A stretch of DNA of 50,022 bases from an uncultured Pseudomonadales bacterium (GTDB taxonomy: Bacteria; Pseudomonadota; Gammaproteobacteria; Pseudomonadales; Porticoccaceae): assembly GCA_943787675.1 (NCBI GenBank), contig CALSNK010000019.1, positions 1 through 50,022 on the forward strand, in the 5' to 3' direction. Under the pieces are notes generated by a model. The model was not told where the DNA came from, searched no databases, and was given only the letters and a program-made list of their open reading frames with translations. Below are positions 8,583 through 17,407 of this stretch, piece by piece (position 1 is the first letter of the stretch; each line of letters begins with the position of its first letter). The position numbers and the translations under genes were made by a program.

Positions 8583-9395
8583 TTAACTCGCAGCTGCTAA
8601 CCAAACCTGCAACACCTCTGCACAGTTCCCACCTATTTTAAGCGTCGCGATGTCATCCGCTCTTGTTTTGCCCTCATTAAGCAGCAGAATAGGTTTGCCT
8701 TGCTGCTGTGCCCAGAGACAAAAACGGTACCCCGAATAGGTCATCAATGACGAGCCTGCTACCACCAGGCCATTAGCTTGCTGCAATTTCTGTTCGGCCA
8801 ACAACAGCCTATCTTTAGGGACTGAATCGCCATAAAACACCGCATCTGGTTTAAGTATGCCGCCGCAGTGCTCGCAGTCAGGCACCTGCATATCTGAGTA
8901 ATCAAGATGATCAATATCTGCATCACCGTCTGGCGCTATGCCGCCGGCTAGGAAAGCGTATTCAGGGTTCTGCGCCTCCAACCAAGTTTGTAGCGACGCC
9001 CTTGAGTATTTGTGCCCGCAAGCCATACAGGAAACACTGTCTATCCGACCGTGGAGGTCTATCACCGCCTTGCTGCCAGCGCGCTGATGCAGACCATCAA
9101 CATTTTGTGTCACCAAACAGGAGACCAGCCCCAACTGTTGCAACTTAACCAACGCCAGATGCGCGGAATTGGGCTGGGCATCGATCATAAAACGCCAACC
9201 CACCATATTGCGAGACCAAAAGCGCCGCCTTGAGCTCTGCTCTGCCATAAATTCCTGATGAGTCACTGGCGGTTTACGCTGCCAGACCGCATCGCTATTG
9301 CGATAGGTAGGCACGCCAGATGCAGCACTAACGCCTGCACCGGTCAGTACAAGCCAGTCTTTATGGGCACTTAGCAGCGAAATAATAGCCTGCAC
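8583..9395 (-). CDS. NAD-dependent protein deacylase, SIR2 family
   Basis: This 270-residue sirtuin removes acyl groups from lysine using NAD+. The NAD-binding GAGVSAASG (residues 19-27) and TQNVDGLH (96-103) motifs are present, with catalytic His115 in DLHGR. Four zinc cysteines appear as CMAC (Cys123, Cys126) and CEHC (Cys174, Cys177), followed by KPDAVFYGD. The length and zinc spacing are closer to the class II (SIRT4-like) group than to E. coli CobB, an assignment I hold loosely. The start is a GTG at 9395 with AAAGGA 7 bp upstream. The gene is convergent with hemH and divergent from proA. Confidence 0.92.
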   Translation of the reverse strand: MQAIISLLSAHKDWLVLTGAGVSAASGVPTYRNSDAVWQRKPPVTHQEFMAEQSSRRRFWSRNMVGWRFMIDAQPNSAHLALVKLQQLGLVSCLVTQNVDGLHQRAGSKAVIDLHGRIDSVSCMACGHKYSRASLQTWLEAQNPEYAFLAGGIAPDGDADIDHLDYSDMQVPDCEHCGGILKPDAVFYGDSVPKDRLLLAEQKLQQANGLVVAGSSLMTYSGYRFCLWAQQQGKPILLLNEGKTRADDIATLKIGGNCAEVLQVWLAAAS

Positions 9396-9493
9396 ATTGG
9401 CATCCTTTTACAATAATTGAAGTTTTTATACGTTCACCTGAGGGAAATTGGCTGGATACCACTGAAAATCGGGAATTATGCCGTTGCAGCCCG

Positions 9494-9499
9494 TATAAT
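9494..9499 (+). promoter_or_regulatory. Probable -10 element upstream of proA
   Basis: A perfect TATAAT in the context CCGTATAATGGCGC lies about 62 bp before the proA ATG. No good -35 hexamer is found at 16-18 bp spacing, so the promoter call is moderate. It would drive the long plus-strand run beginning with proA. Confidence 0.45.
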
Positions 9500-9560
9500 G
9501 GCGCTTTTTTATAGCCGTGATTGTAACCAATTACGCTTGGCGCAACGTTAAGATTTATCT

Positions 9561-10817
9561 ATGGATATTAAAGCTTATATGCAGGACCTCGGCATTGCCG
9601 CCCGCGAGTCTTCTCGGGTGCTTGCGCGCGCGGGTACTGCCATTAAAAATAATGCGCTGCTGGCCATTGCCACCAGGCTTGATGACGGGCGCGATAACCT
9701 GTTGGCAGCAAATACTGTGGATATGGAAAATGGTCGTACCAATGGCCTAGACGCTGCCTTATTAGATCGGCTAGAACTTAACGATGAACGTATTAGCGGC
9801 ATGATCGAAGGCCTAAAACAGGTGGCTGCATTACAGGACCCTATTGGCACCATCACCGATATGGGTTTCCGTCCCAGCGGTATCCAGCTCGGAAAAATGC
9901 GTGTACCTCTGGGGGTTATCGGCATTATTTATGAGTCCCGCCCCAATGTAACCATCGATGCGGCGAGCCTCTGCCTTAAGTCGGGCAACGCGACTATTTT
10001 GCGCGGCGGCAGCGAAGCCATTTTATCCAATCAGGCCATTGCTGCCTGTATTGCCCAGGGCTTAGCCGATGTTGGTCTGCCTGAAACTGCGGTTCAGGTG
10101 ATTAATACCACTGATCGCGATGCGGTCGGTGAGCTGATTACCATGACAGAGCATGTGGACGTGATTGTGCCTCGTGGCGGCAAGAGCTTAATTGCCCGCG
10201 TTAGTGCCGATGCCCGGGTGCCCGTAATCAAACATCTAGACGGTAACTGCCATGTGTATATTGATGATCGCGCCGACCTGAAAAAGGCACTAGCGATTGC
10301 CGACAATGCCAAGACTCATCGCTATGGTGTCTGCAATGCTATGGAGTCACTCCTGATTGCTGAGTCTGTTGCACCAAAAATACTGCCGGAGCTGGCAAAG
10401 ATTTATGCCGAGAAGAATGTTGAGCTGCGCGGCTGTGACAAATCTCGCGATATTATCGAATCGATTATTGAAGCCACTGAGCAGGATTGGGGCGAAGAAT
10501 ATCTGGCGCCTATTTTATCAATCAAGATAGTGGCCGGTATTGATGAAGCAATTGCTCACATTGCTAAATACAGTTCCCAGCACACCGAAGCGATTGTTAC
10601 TGAAGACTTTAACCGCGGCCGCCGTTTTATCGCCGAAGTAGATTCGAGCTCGGTCATTATTAACGCCTCGACGCGTTTTGCGGACGGTTTTGAATATGGC
10701 CTGGGTGCCGAGATTGGTATTTCTACAGACAAGATTCACGCGCGAGGCCCGGTTGGCCTTGAGGGCTTAACCAGCCAAAAGTGGGTCGTGTTTGGCGACG
10801 GACAGATACGCGAATAA
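9561..10817 (+). CDS. proA: Gamma-glutamyl phosphate reductase
   Basis: This 418-residue enzyme makes glutamate-5-semialdehyde from gamma-glutamyl phosphate with NADPH, the second step of proline synthesis. It belongs to the aldehyde dehydrogenase superfamily. The family blocks [19 protein letters not shown] and [14 protein letters not shown] are clear, as is the catalytic cysteine Cys258 in [10 protein letters not shown]. The C-terminal [17 protein letters not shown] and [11 protein letters not shown] are standard. Length is normal. proB is not in the window. The stop codon overlaps the nadD start by one base (TAATG). Confidence 0.97.
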   Translation: MDIKAYMQDLGIAARESSRVLARAGTAIKNNALLAIATRLDDGRDNLLAANTVDMENGRTNGLDAALLDRLELNDERISGMIEGLKQVAALQDPIGTITDMGFRPSGIQLGKMRVPLGVIGIIYESRPNVTIDAASLCLKSGNATILRGGSEAILSNQAIAACIAQGLADVGLPETAVQVINTTDRDAVGELITMTEHVDVIVPRGGKSLIARVSADARVPVIKHLDGNCHVYIDDRADLKKALAIADNAKTHRYGVCNAMESLLIAESVAPKILPELAKIYAEKNVELRGCDKSRDIIESIIEATEQDWGEEYLAPILSIKIVAGIDEAIAHIAKYSSQHTEAIVTEDFNRGRRFIAEVDSSSVIINASTRFADGFEYGLGAEIGISTDKIHARGPVGLEGLTSQKWVVFGDGQIRE

Positions 10818-11449
10818 TGTCTATTGCTCTATTTGGTGGCAGTTTTAACCCCGTTCATTTTGGCCATTTACGGATAGCCACTGAGCTTGCGGAACAGTTG
10901 CAGGTTGAAAGTATTCGCATGATGCCCTGTGCGTTTTCACCTCACCGCGACGAAACTGAGATAACTGCCGAGCAACGCCTTAAAATGTTGCAGCTCGCCA
11001 TTGGCGAGCAAACGCTTTTGCAGGCAGAAGATATTGAGCTGCAGCGTCCGGCACCCAGCTACAGCGTCGATACGGTGCGCCTGATTCGCGAGCAGATTGG
11101 CCCTGAGACACCGCTGTTTTTGTGCATAGGCATGGATTCGCTCAATGGTCTGAATCGCTGGCACGATTGGCAGAAAATTCAGGATTACTGTCATATAGTC
11201 GTATCGTCCCGGCCCGGTTATAAGGTCCCAGAGTCTGGCATCTTAGCCGACTGGATTAATAGACATCGCTGCGATGATTTGGCGGTAATACAAAAAACAG
11301 CTCAGGGAAAATGTTATTTTTGTGAGCTAACTATGCTGGCTATTTCGTCAACCGGCATTCGTGAAAAAGTAAGTAACGGCGAAAACATTTGTTTTTTGAC
11401 CCCTGATACAGTGGTCGACTATATCCACCAACAACATTTATATGAGTAA
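10817..11449 (+). CDS. nadD: Nicotinate-nucleotide adenylyltransferase
   Basis: This 210-residue enzyme adenylates nicotinic acid mononucleotide in NAD synthesis. The nucleotidyltransferase signature GGSFNPVHFGHL is at the N-terminus and ISSTGIREK near the C-terminus. I chose the ATG at 10817, which overlaps the proA stop and gives [10 protein letters not shown]; a longer upstream start would read into proA without adding conserved sequence. It sits directly before rsfS, the order seen in many gammaproteobacteria. Confidence 0.96.
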   Translation: MSIALFGGSFNPVHFGHLRIATELAEQLQVESIRMMPCAFSPHRDETEITAEQRLKMLQLAIGEQTLLQAEDIELQRPAPSYSVDTVRLIREQIGPETPLFLCIGMDSLNGLNRWHDWQKIQDYCHIVVSSRPGYKVPESGILADWINRHRCDDLAVIQKTAQGKCYFCELTMLAISSTGIREKVSNGENICFLTPDTVVDYIHQQHLYE

Positions 11450-11458
11450 ATAATTGCC

Positions 11459-11836
11459 ATGACGCAATCCCTGCACGACATTGTTATAAACGCCCTTGAA
11501 GAAGTGAAGGCCATCGACATCACCAGTATCGACGTGAGAGAACTCACTGACGTAATGGACACCATGGTCGTTGCCACCGGCAGCTCCAACCGTCAGGTTA
11601 AATCGCTGGCATCCAATGTGGCGGTTGAAGGCAAGAAAGCCGGCTACCATTTGATTGGCGTTGAAGGCGACGATACTTCCGAGTGGATACTGGTCGACTT
11701 TGGTGACGTAATCATCCATGTAATGTTGCCCGTAACCCGCGCATTTTATGATTTAGAGCGACTCTGGGCACTGCGCCCTGGCGATCGCCCGCAGAGCGCT
11801 GACGATGAGCTAAATGCTCAGTCAAATGGCGAATAA
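11459..11836 (+). CDS. rsfS: Ribosomal silencing factor RsfS
   Basis: This 125-residue member of the Iojap/RsfS family binds ribosomal protein L14 and blocks subunit joining when nutrients are low. It has the conserved D(V/I)RELTDVMDTMVVATGSS block, the GVEGDDTSEWILVDFGDVIIHVM block and the YDLERLW end. The tail after residue 105 is short and acidic. It starts 9 bp after nadD and is followed 14 bp later by rlmH, the conserved rsfS-rlmH pairing. Confidence 0.96.
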   Translation: MTQSLHDIVINALEEVKAIDITSIDVRELTDVMDTMVVATGSSNRQVKSLASNVAVEGKKAGYHLIGVEGDDTSEWILVDFGDVIIHVMLPVTRAFYDLERLWALRPGDRPQSADDELNAQSNGE

Positions 11837-11850
11837 GTAGAGCCTTAAAG

Positions 11851-12321
11851 ATGAAACTACGCATACTGGCGGTTGGTACGCGGATGCCCGATTGGGTTGA
11901 AGCCGGCTGCCACGAGTACGGCAAGCGTATGCCGCCGGAATTGCGTATTCAGGCGATTGAAATACCCCTGGGCAGCCGCGGTAAAAACCAGCCTGCTGCC
12001 AAAGCCATAGAGGCCGAGAGTCAGGCTCTACTCAAGGCCATGGGCGAGAGAGACTTTGTGGTTGCTCTAGATGTATTAGGCAAACCCATGAGCACCGAGA
12101 AATTGGCCGCTCAGTTATCGAATTGGCAGATGGAAGGCCGTGATATAAGCTTACTCATTGGTGGCCCTGACGGGTTGTCGGCTGATTGTCTGGCGCGGGC
12201 AGATATGCGCTGGTCAATGTCAGACCTCACTCTGCCGCACCCACTAGTGCGCATTGTGTTGATGGAACAGCTGTACCGAGCATGGACGATAAATGCTAAT
12301 CACCCTTATCATCGCAGTTAG
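11851..12321 (+). CDS. rlmH: 23S rRNA (pseudouridine1915-N3)-methyltransferase
   Basis: This 156-residue SPOUT methyltransferase modifies pseudouridine 1915 in helix 69 of 23S rRNA, using assembled 70S ribosomes. The knot region LLIGGPDGLS and the C-terminal LPHPLVRIVLMEQLYRAW with NHPYH are diagnostic. Length matches E. coli RlmH (155). ATG at 11851 gives the expected KLRILAVGTRMPDWV N-terminus. Confidence 0.97.
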   Translation: MKLRILAVGTRMPDWVEAGCHEYGKRMPPELRIQAIEIPLGSRGKNQPAAKAIEAESQALLKAMGERDFVVALDVLGKPMSTEKLAAQLSNWQMEGRDISLLIGGPDGLSADCLARADMRWSMSDLTLPHPLVRIVLMEQLYRAWTINANHPYHRS

Positions 12322-12339
12322 TTGATCGGATAACCCATA

Positions 12340-14208
12340 ATGATTAATGATGCTGCCTTTTCAGATCCTGCCCGCGAACGCAAAATCTTTGCCAGTCGCC
12401 TGCTGATCTCTATATTTCTAGCATTCGTTCTGGGGATAGTCGTTATCGCCCGCTATGTGGATTTGCAGCTTACGCGGTATCAAGATTTTGCTACCCATGC
12501 TGATAACAATCGTGTGCATGTGCGCCCGGCCCCGCCGTCCCGAGGCCTTATTTATGACCGCAATGGCGAGCTACTGGCGGATAATCGCCCCACCTATATT
12601 CTGACTATCGTCCGTGAACGCTCAGATAATCTCAGTGAACTGCTGGACACTATCAGTTCGCTCATTGAGATTTCTGACAACGATATCAAACGCTTTGAAA
12701 AGCGCCTTACCCGTCGCAAGCCCTACGAACAGACACCACTGAAATATGATCTCACCGAGCAAGAGCGAGGGGTTTTAGCCGTTAATGGCTACCTGTTAGA
12801 CGGCGCAGAAGTCTCTGCACGACTGATGCGTTTTTATCCTGATGGCGAATTATTTGGTCACGCCATCGGTTATGTGGGCCGCATCAATGAGCGCGAAAGC
12901 CAAACCATTGATGGCATCAAATACAGTGGCACAGATTCCATTGGCAAGATTGGTCTAGAAAAATTCTATGAATCCCAGTTACTCGGCGAGGTAGGTACTG
13001 AGCATGTAGAAACCAATGCCCGCGGGCGAGTTATGCGAATTTTGGATAATAAGGACCCAGTACCAGGCAGTAATTTGACCCTGTACCTAGACAGCCGCTT
13101 ACAGCGTGTCGCCCACAAGGCATTTGAAGGTGAGCGCGGTGCCCTGGTGGCTATTGATGTTAAGACAGGCGGTATTTTGGCTATTGTCAGTGCCCCTGGC
13201 TATGATCCCAACCTGTTCGTTTCTGGCATCACTCAAAAAAACTACGACGCCCTGCTGCACTCCCCCGACCGTCCACTGTTTGACCGCACCATTCGCGGCC
13301 AATACCCTCCCGGGTCTACCATTAAACCTCTTTTCGGATTGATTGGCCTGCATAGCAAAACCATTAGCATGGATTATGTTATTGATGATCCTGGCTATTT
13401 TATTATGGAAGGTATCGAACGTCCCTGGCGAGACCATAACTCCAAGCGTGGTGGCCATGGTAAAGGCGTTGATCTCGCCGAAGCGATTATCGAATCCTGT
13501 GACGTCTTCTTTTATAAGATGAGCATTAAAACCGGTATCGACTTGCTCTCTCGCTACAGCAAACAATTTGGCTTGGGACAGATTACCGGCATTGATATGC
13601 CTGGCGAACGCTCCGGTATCATGCCTTCAAGAGTCTGGAAAAAAGGCGCTCGCGGGCAGAGCTGGTTTAATGGTGACACTATTAACACCAGTATTGGTCA
13701 AGGCTTTATGCTGGCGACACCATTACAGCTGGCCGTGATGACAGCGCGCATTGCCTCAAGGGGCAATGCCGTTGTCCCCAAGATTGTTAAGTCCATTAAT
13801 GGCATCGCGGTTGCCAGAGACGAAATTTCTGAACCCATAAATATTAATGAAGAGCACTGGGACTATATCCACAAGGCAATGAGCGACGTAGTCCATTCGA
13901 CAAAAGGCACAGCCAAAGGCATCAGCCGCGGGCTGAGCTACAAGATTGCCGGCAAAACAGGCACCGCCCAAGTCATTAGTATTAGCGCCGAAGAAGAGTA
14001 CGACAGCTCGAAAATTGACAAAAGCCAGTGGGATCACGCCCTATTTGTGGCCTTTGCTCCCGCTGATGATCCACAGATTGCCATCGGCTTGATTGTTGAA
14101 AATGGCGAACATGGCAGTTCCGCCGCTGCACCTATTGCTCGCATGGTGATGGATATGTACATGAAATCAAAAGCAGGATCACACCAATCTTCAGGGGGTG
14201 CTAACTAA
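12340..14208 (+). CDS. mrdA: Penicillin-binding protein 2 (peptidoglycan transpeptidase)
   Basis: This 622-residue class B PBP crosslinks peptidoglycan during rod elongation in the periplasm, paired with RodA. A cytoplasmic start and one membrane helix (about residues 20-40) are followed by the pedestal domain (PSRGLIYDRNGELLADN) and the transpeptidase domain. The active-site serine is Ser326 in PPGSTIKP, the KTGTAQ motif is near residue 545, and a SCD motif (ESCDVFFYK) lies between them. Length is typical. Its stop abuts rodA directly, with no gap. Confidence 0.97.
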   Translation: MINDAAFSDPARERKIFASRLLISIFLAFVLGIVVIARYVDLQLTRYQDFATHADNNRVHVRPAPPSRGLIYDRNGELLADNRPTYILTIVRERSDNLSELLDTISSLIEISDNDIKRFEKRLTRRKPYEQTPLKYDLTEQERGVLAVNGYLLDGAEVSARLMRFYPDGELFGHAIGYVGRINERESQTIDGIKYSGTDSIGKIGLEKFYESQLLGEVGTEHVETNARGRVMRILDNKDPVPGSNLTLYLDSRLQRVAHKAFEGERGALVAIDVKTGGILAIVSAPGYDPNLFVSGITQKNYDALLHSPDRPLFDRTIRGQYPPGSTIKPLFGLIGLHSKTISMDYVIDDPGYFIMEGIERPWRDHNSKRGGHGKGVDLAEAIIESCDVFFYKMSIKTGIDLLSRYSKQFGLGQITGIDMPGERSGIMPSRVWKKGARGQSWFNGDTINTSIGQGFMLATPLQLAVMTARIASRGNAVVPKIVKSINGIAVARDEISEPININEEHWDYIHKAMSDVVHSTKGTAKGISRGLSYKIAGKTGTAQVISISAEEEYDSSKIDKSQWDHALFVAFAPADDPQIAIGLIVENGEHGSSAAAPIARMVMDMYMKSKAGSHQSSGGAN

Positions 14209-15348
14209 ATGCATAGAGATGATTTTGTAAGACGTATGCAGAGCCCCGGCGGTGACAAGCAAAGCGGTCGCTCCCTACACATAGATCTACCACTACTGGT
14301 TATGTTGATTCTAGTCTGCTGCGCTGGCCTAGTCGTGCTGTACAGCGCCAGCGGGCAAAACATGTTTTATGTTAAACGTCAGGCGCTGCTTATGCTGGTG
14401 GGCTTTGGTGTGATGTTTGGAGTAGCACAGTTTCCCGTGCGTTTTTGGGAGCGCTGGTCTTTTTTATTGTATGGCGTAGGCCTGATGTCCCTCTTGGCTG
14501 TGCTGTTTTTTGGCGTGGGTGCAAAAGGCGCTCAACGCTGGTTAGATCTTGGATTTACCCGCTTTCAGCCCTCAGAGTTAATGAAAGTTGCAGTACCCAT
14601 GATGGTCTCAGCCTATCTCGGCAAACGCTACATTCCCCCGGCATTCGGGCATGTCTTAATGGTATTGGCCATCACTGTTATTCCAGTGATCCTAGTTGTT
14701 AGGCAACCGGATCTGGGGACAGCACTATTAATATTGGCCTCAGGCTTTTTTGTGATCTTTCTGGCTGGCCTGCGCAAACGCTATCTATTGAGCGCCTTTT
14801 TACTGGTTATGGCAGCAATACCCACATTCTGGCTATTTGTGATGCGCGACTATCAAAAACAGCGCGTACTGACTCTGCTGTCGCCAGAAGATGACAAGCT
14901 GGGAGCGGGCTGGAATATTATTCAGTCGACTACCGCTATCGGATCTGGTGGCTGGAGCGGCAAAGGTTGGACACTGGGCACACAGTCACAGTTAAATTTT
15001 CTGCCTGAAAGCCACACTGATTTTATTATTGCCGTTCTAGCCGAAGAGTTTGGCTTAATGGGAGTATTGGCTCTCTGCACTCTCTACACATTACTTATTA
15101 GCCGCTGCATTATGATTGCTCTGAATTCACAGTCGCAATTTGGGCGGATGATTGCGGGCAGCTTGACCCTCACTTTTTTAACCTATGTTTTCGTCAATAT
15201 GAGCATGGTATCGGGAATACTGCCTGTAGTAGGTGTACCTTTGCCATTTATTAGCTATGGAGGCACAGCAATTGTGACTCTGTTTCTTGGATTTGGTATT
15301 CTGATGGCTATTAGCACCGAGCCCAAAAGGATTAGGACAACGCTTTGA
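14209..15348 (+). CDS. rodA: Rod shape-determining glycosyltransferase RodA (SEDS)
   Basis: This 379-residue SEDS protein polymerises glycan strands from lipid II with PBP2. About ten membrane helices are expected. Diagnostic segments are KGAQRWLDLGFTRFQPSELMK, split here as GAQRWLDLGF and FQPSELMKV, and the RQPDLGTALLIL block. The C-terminal FLPESHTDFIIAVLAEEFG and PLPFISYGGTA blocks complete the family pattern. ATG at 14209 starts immediately after the mrdA stop. The last codons overlap the mltB start in a TTGA junction. Confidence 0.97.
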   Translation: MHRDDFVRRMQSPGGDKQSGRSLHIDLPLLVMLILVCCAGLVVLYSASGQNMFYVKRQALLMLVGFGVMFGVAQFPVRFWERWSFLLYGVGLMSLLAVLFFGVGAKGAQRWLDLGFTRFQPSELMKVAVPMMVSAYLGKRYIPPAFGHVLMVLAITVIPVILVVRQPDLGTALLILASGFFVIFLAGLRKRYLLSAFLLVMAAIPTFWLFVMRDYQKQRVLTLLSPEDDKLGAGWNIIQSTTAIGSGGWSGKGWTLGTQSQLNFLPESHTDFIIAVLAEEFGLMGVLALCTLYTLLISRCIMIALNSQSQFGRMIAGSLTLTFLTYVFVNMSMVSGILPVVGVPLPFISYGGTAIVTLFLGFGILMAISTEPKRIRTTL

Positions 15349-16406
15349 GAAATTTTATTAGAACAACATTAACTGGCCGCGCCACAGTTCTCGCTACAAC
15401 CCTTGTCGCCACAACATTTTTGGCCTCTGTATTTTCAACAGCCGCATTGGCAGATTACTCCGAACATCCCGAAGCCGGTGCATTTGTGGATACCATGGTC
15501 GACGACCATCAATTTGATCGCCAGCAAGTATTAACCTGGCTGGCCTATGCCCAGCACCAGAAATCCATTGTTACAGCAATGAGTCGCCCAGCAGAAAAAG
15601 CCAAGCCATGGCATGAATACCGAAAAATATTTGTTACCGAGACCAGAGCCAATCGCGGCCTTGAGTTTTGGCAAGAAAACAGAGCAACCTTGGAAAAAGC
15701 CGAACTTGAGTTCGGTGTTGATGCCGCCATTATCGTGAGTATTATTGGCGTTGAAACCAACTATGGTCGCAATACTGGCAGCTATAAAGTCATTGATGCC
15801 CTGACGACCCTAGCCTTTGATTACTACACCTACACCGAAAAGCGTGAATCCCGTAAAAGGTTTTTTACCATACAGCTGGAAAATTTGCTGCTGCTGGCCC
15901 GCGAGCAGAATCAGGACCCCCTCGAACTAAAAGGATCCTATGCTGGCGCTATGGGTTGGGGACAATTTATGCCCAACAGCTATCGTGACTATGCCGTGGA
16001 TTATGACGGTGACGGTTTTGCCGATATCTGGACCAACCCGACCGATGCGATTGGCAGTGTGGCCAACTATTTCACTAAGCATGGTTGGAAAAAAGACCAG
16101 CCAGTAGCCACCAGAGCCTATATTGAAAAGACGCCCAGTAAAGAGGGACTCAATAAAATGAAGCGCCCTACTGCTACTCTCGGGGATCTCATTGCTCAGG
16201 GTTATAAGCCCGTCGAAGAATTTACCCCAGACAGCAAAGCATTTCCCATGAGCTTTAAAGCTAAGTACGGAACCGAATACTGGATTGGCCTGCATAATTT
16301 TTATGTGATTGGACGCTACAACCCACGCACCAAATATGCCATGGCGGTCTACCAGCTCAGTGAACTTATGAGGAATCGCATCTGTGAGTCAGACCAGAAC
16401 TGTTGA
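15345..16406 (+). CDS. mltB: Membrane-bound lytic murein transglycosylase B family
   Basis: This 353-residue GH103 enzyme cuts glycan strands with formation of 1,6-anhydro ends. The catalytic glutamate is Glu137 in IIGVETNYGR, followed by SYAGAMGWGQFMPNSYR and the AIGSVANYFTKHGW block. The N-terminus is an ordinary Sec signal peptide, probably cut after ALA before DYSEHP; it has no lipobox, so unlike E. coli MltB it should be soluble in the periplasm. The start is TTG at 15345, overlapping the rodA stop as TTGA. No internal start would keep the signal peptide. Its 3' end overlaps the rlpA start by about 23 bp. Confidence 0.93.
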   Translation: MRNFIRTTLTGRATVLATTLVATTFLASVFSTAALADYSEHPEAGAFVDTMVDDHQFDRQQVLTWLAYAQHQKSIVTAMSRPAEKAKPWHEYRKIFVTETRANRGLEFWQENRATLEKAELEFGVDAAIIVSIIGVETNYGRNTGSYKVIDALTTLAFDYYTYTEKRESRKRFFTIQLENLLLLAREQNQDPLELKGSYAGAMGWGQFMPNSYRDYAVDYDGDGFADIWTNPTDAIGSVANYFTKHGWKKDQPVATRAYIEKTPSKEGLNKMKRPTATLGDLIAQGYKPVEEFTPDSKAFPMSFKAKYGTEYWIGLHNFYVIGRYNPRTKYAMAVYQLSELMRNRICESDQNC

Positions 16407-17310
16407 GGGTTTACCAATCAAACCCGCACCTATTAATCGCCCCTCTATCATTCGATTAGGCTGCGTAATCGCGACATTGCTACTGAGCAGCTGTGGCTAC
16501 ATACCCACGACCGCAATCGAGCCATCAGACGGTGCCGGCAAGCCTATCGACACCAGAAACGTAGCCAATGCAGTTCCTAAAGTGGAACCGATCACCAGAG
16601 CTGGCAATAAAAGCCCCTATGAGGTTTTTGGCAAAACCTATTTTGTATTACCCAGCAACAAAGACTACAGCGAAGTGGGAATCGCCTCTTGGTATGGCAC
16701 TAAATTTCATGGCCGCCAAACCTCTAATGGCGAAATTTATGACATGTACGCCATGACCGCCGCCCATAAGTCACTGCCCATTCCAAGCTATGTGCGGGTG
16801 ACTAATCTTGAAAATAAACGCTCAATTATCGTACGAGTAAATGACCGAGGACCCTTTCACGGGCCCCGCTTAATTGACCTGTCTTATGTTGGCGCCCTGA
16901 AGCTCGGCTTTGCCGACAGAGGCACTGCGAAGGTATTAATTGAGGCCATCGATCCCTCAGGCAGCCAGTCGCGATTACCACCAATACCTGTGGTTAAGTT
17001 ACCGATAATGACGGAAGCCGAAACCGCTATTCTAGAAGCCACTATTCCGGCGGCTAAGACAAACTCAGATTCCCCTCTGGTCATTAGTCAGGGCCCCTAC
17101 CTTCAGGTGGGCGCTTTTGATAGTGCGGCGTCGGCACAAGTTTTACAAAAAGAAGTTCGTGAATTCACCGCACTGCCTATTCTTGTGCAGCAGCGCGACA
17201 ACCTGTTCAAAGTTTGGATTGGCCCCATTGCCGACCAAATGGAATTACGGCTAATTAAACGCACTCTTAAACAGGCTGCCAATATTTCGGGATTCACCGT
17301 TATCCCCTAA
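16384..17310 (+). CDS. rlpA: Septal ring lytic transglycosylase RlpA, SPOR-containing lipoprotein
   Basis: This 308-residue outer-membrane lipoprotein is an RlpA homologue. The lipobox LLSSC places the lipidated cysteine at residue 37, after an unusually long polar start. The double-psi beta-barrel domain runs from about 95 to 190 (GIASWYGTKFHGRQTSNGE, AAHKSLP, VRVNDRGPF). The C-terminal SPOR domain (about 235-308, YLQVGAFDSAASAQ) binds denuded septal glycan. In Pseudomonas the protein cleaves naked glycan strands. The start is a GTG at 16384, inside the end of mltB, which suggests translational coupling. Confidence 0.94.
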   Translation: MSQTRTVEGLPIKPAPINRPSIIRLGCVIATLLLSSCGYIPTTAIEPSDGAGKPIDTRNVANAVPKVEPITRAGNKSPYEVFGKTYFVLPSNKDYSEVGIASWYGTKFHGRQTSNGEIYDMYAMTAAHKSLPIPSYVRVTNLENKRSIIVRVNDRGPFHGPRLIDLSYVGALKLGFADRGTAKVLIEAIDPSGSQSRLPPIPVVKLPIMTEAETAILEATIPAAKTNSDSPLVISQGPYLQVGAFDSAASAQVLQKEVREFTALPILVQQRDNLFKVWIGPIADQMELRLIKRTLKQAANISGFTVIP

Positions 17311-17329
17311 AATTAATCGTTAAGCGCCC

Positions 17330-17361
17330 TAGCCTCGGACGCGCATAACTGCGTTTGAGGT
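17330..17361 (+). other. Stem-loop between rlpA and dacA
   Basis: CCTC pairs with GAGG as an outer stem, and CGCA (17342-17345) with TGCG (17350-17353) around TAAC as an inner stem. The left arm begins TAGCCTCGGA, the same ten bases as the left arm of the dyad after lipA (20511 onward). There is no T tract, so it is not a classical terminator. Confidence 0.4.
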
Positions 17362-17407
17362 GATAAACTGCGTGGCTTGATAACAATTCTTTTTCGGTGG
17401 CTTCTGT

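Noticed and set aside
13099..13566. A 155-codon minus-strand frame
   Set aside because: It is antisense to the mrdA transpeptidase domain, where the plus-strand protein has strong family motifs.
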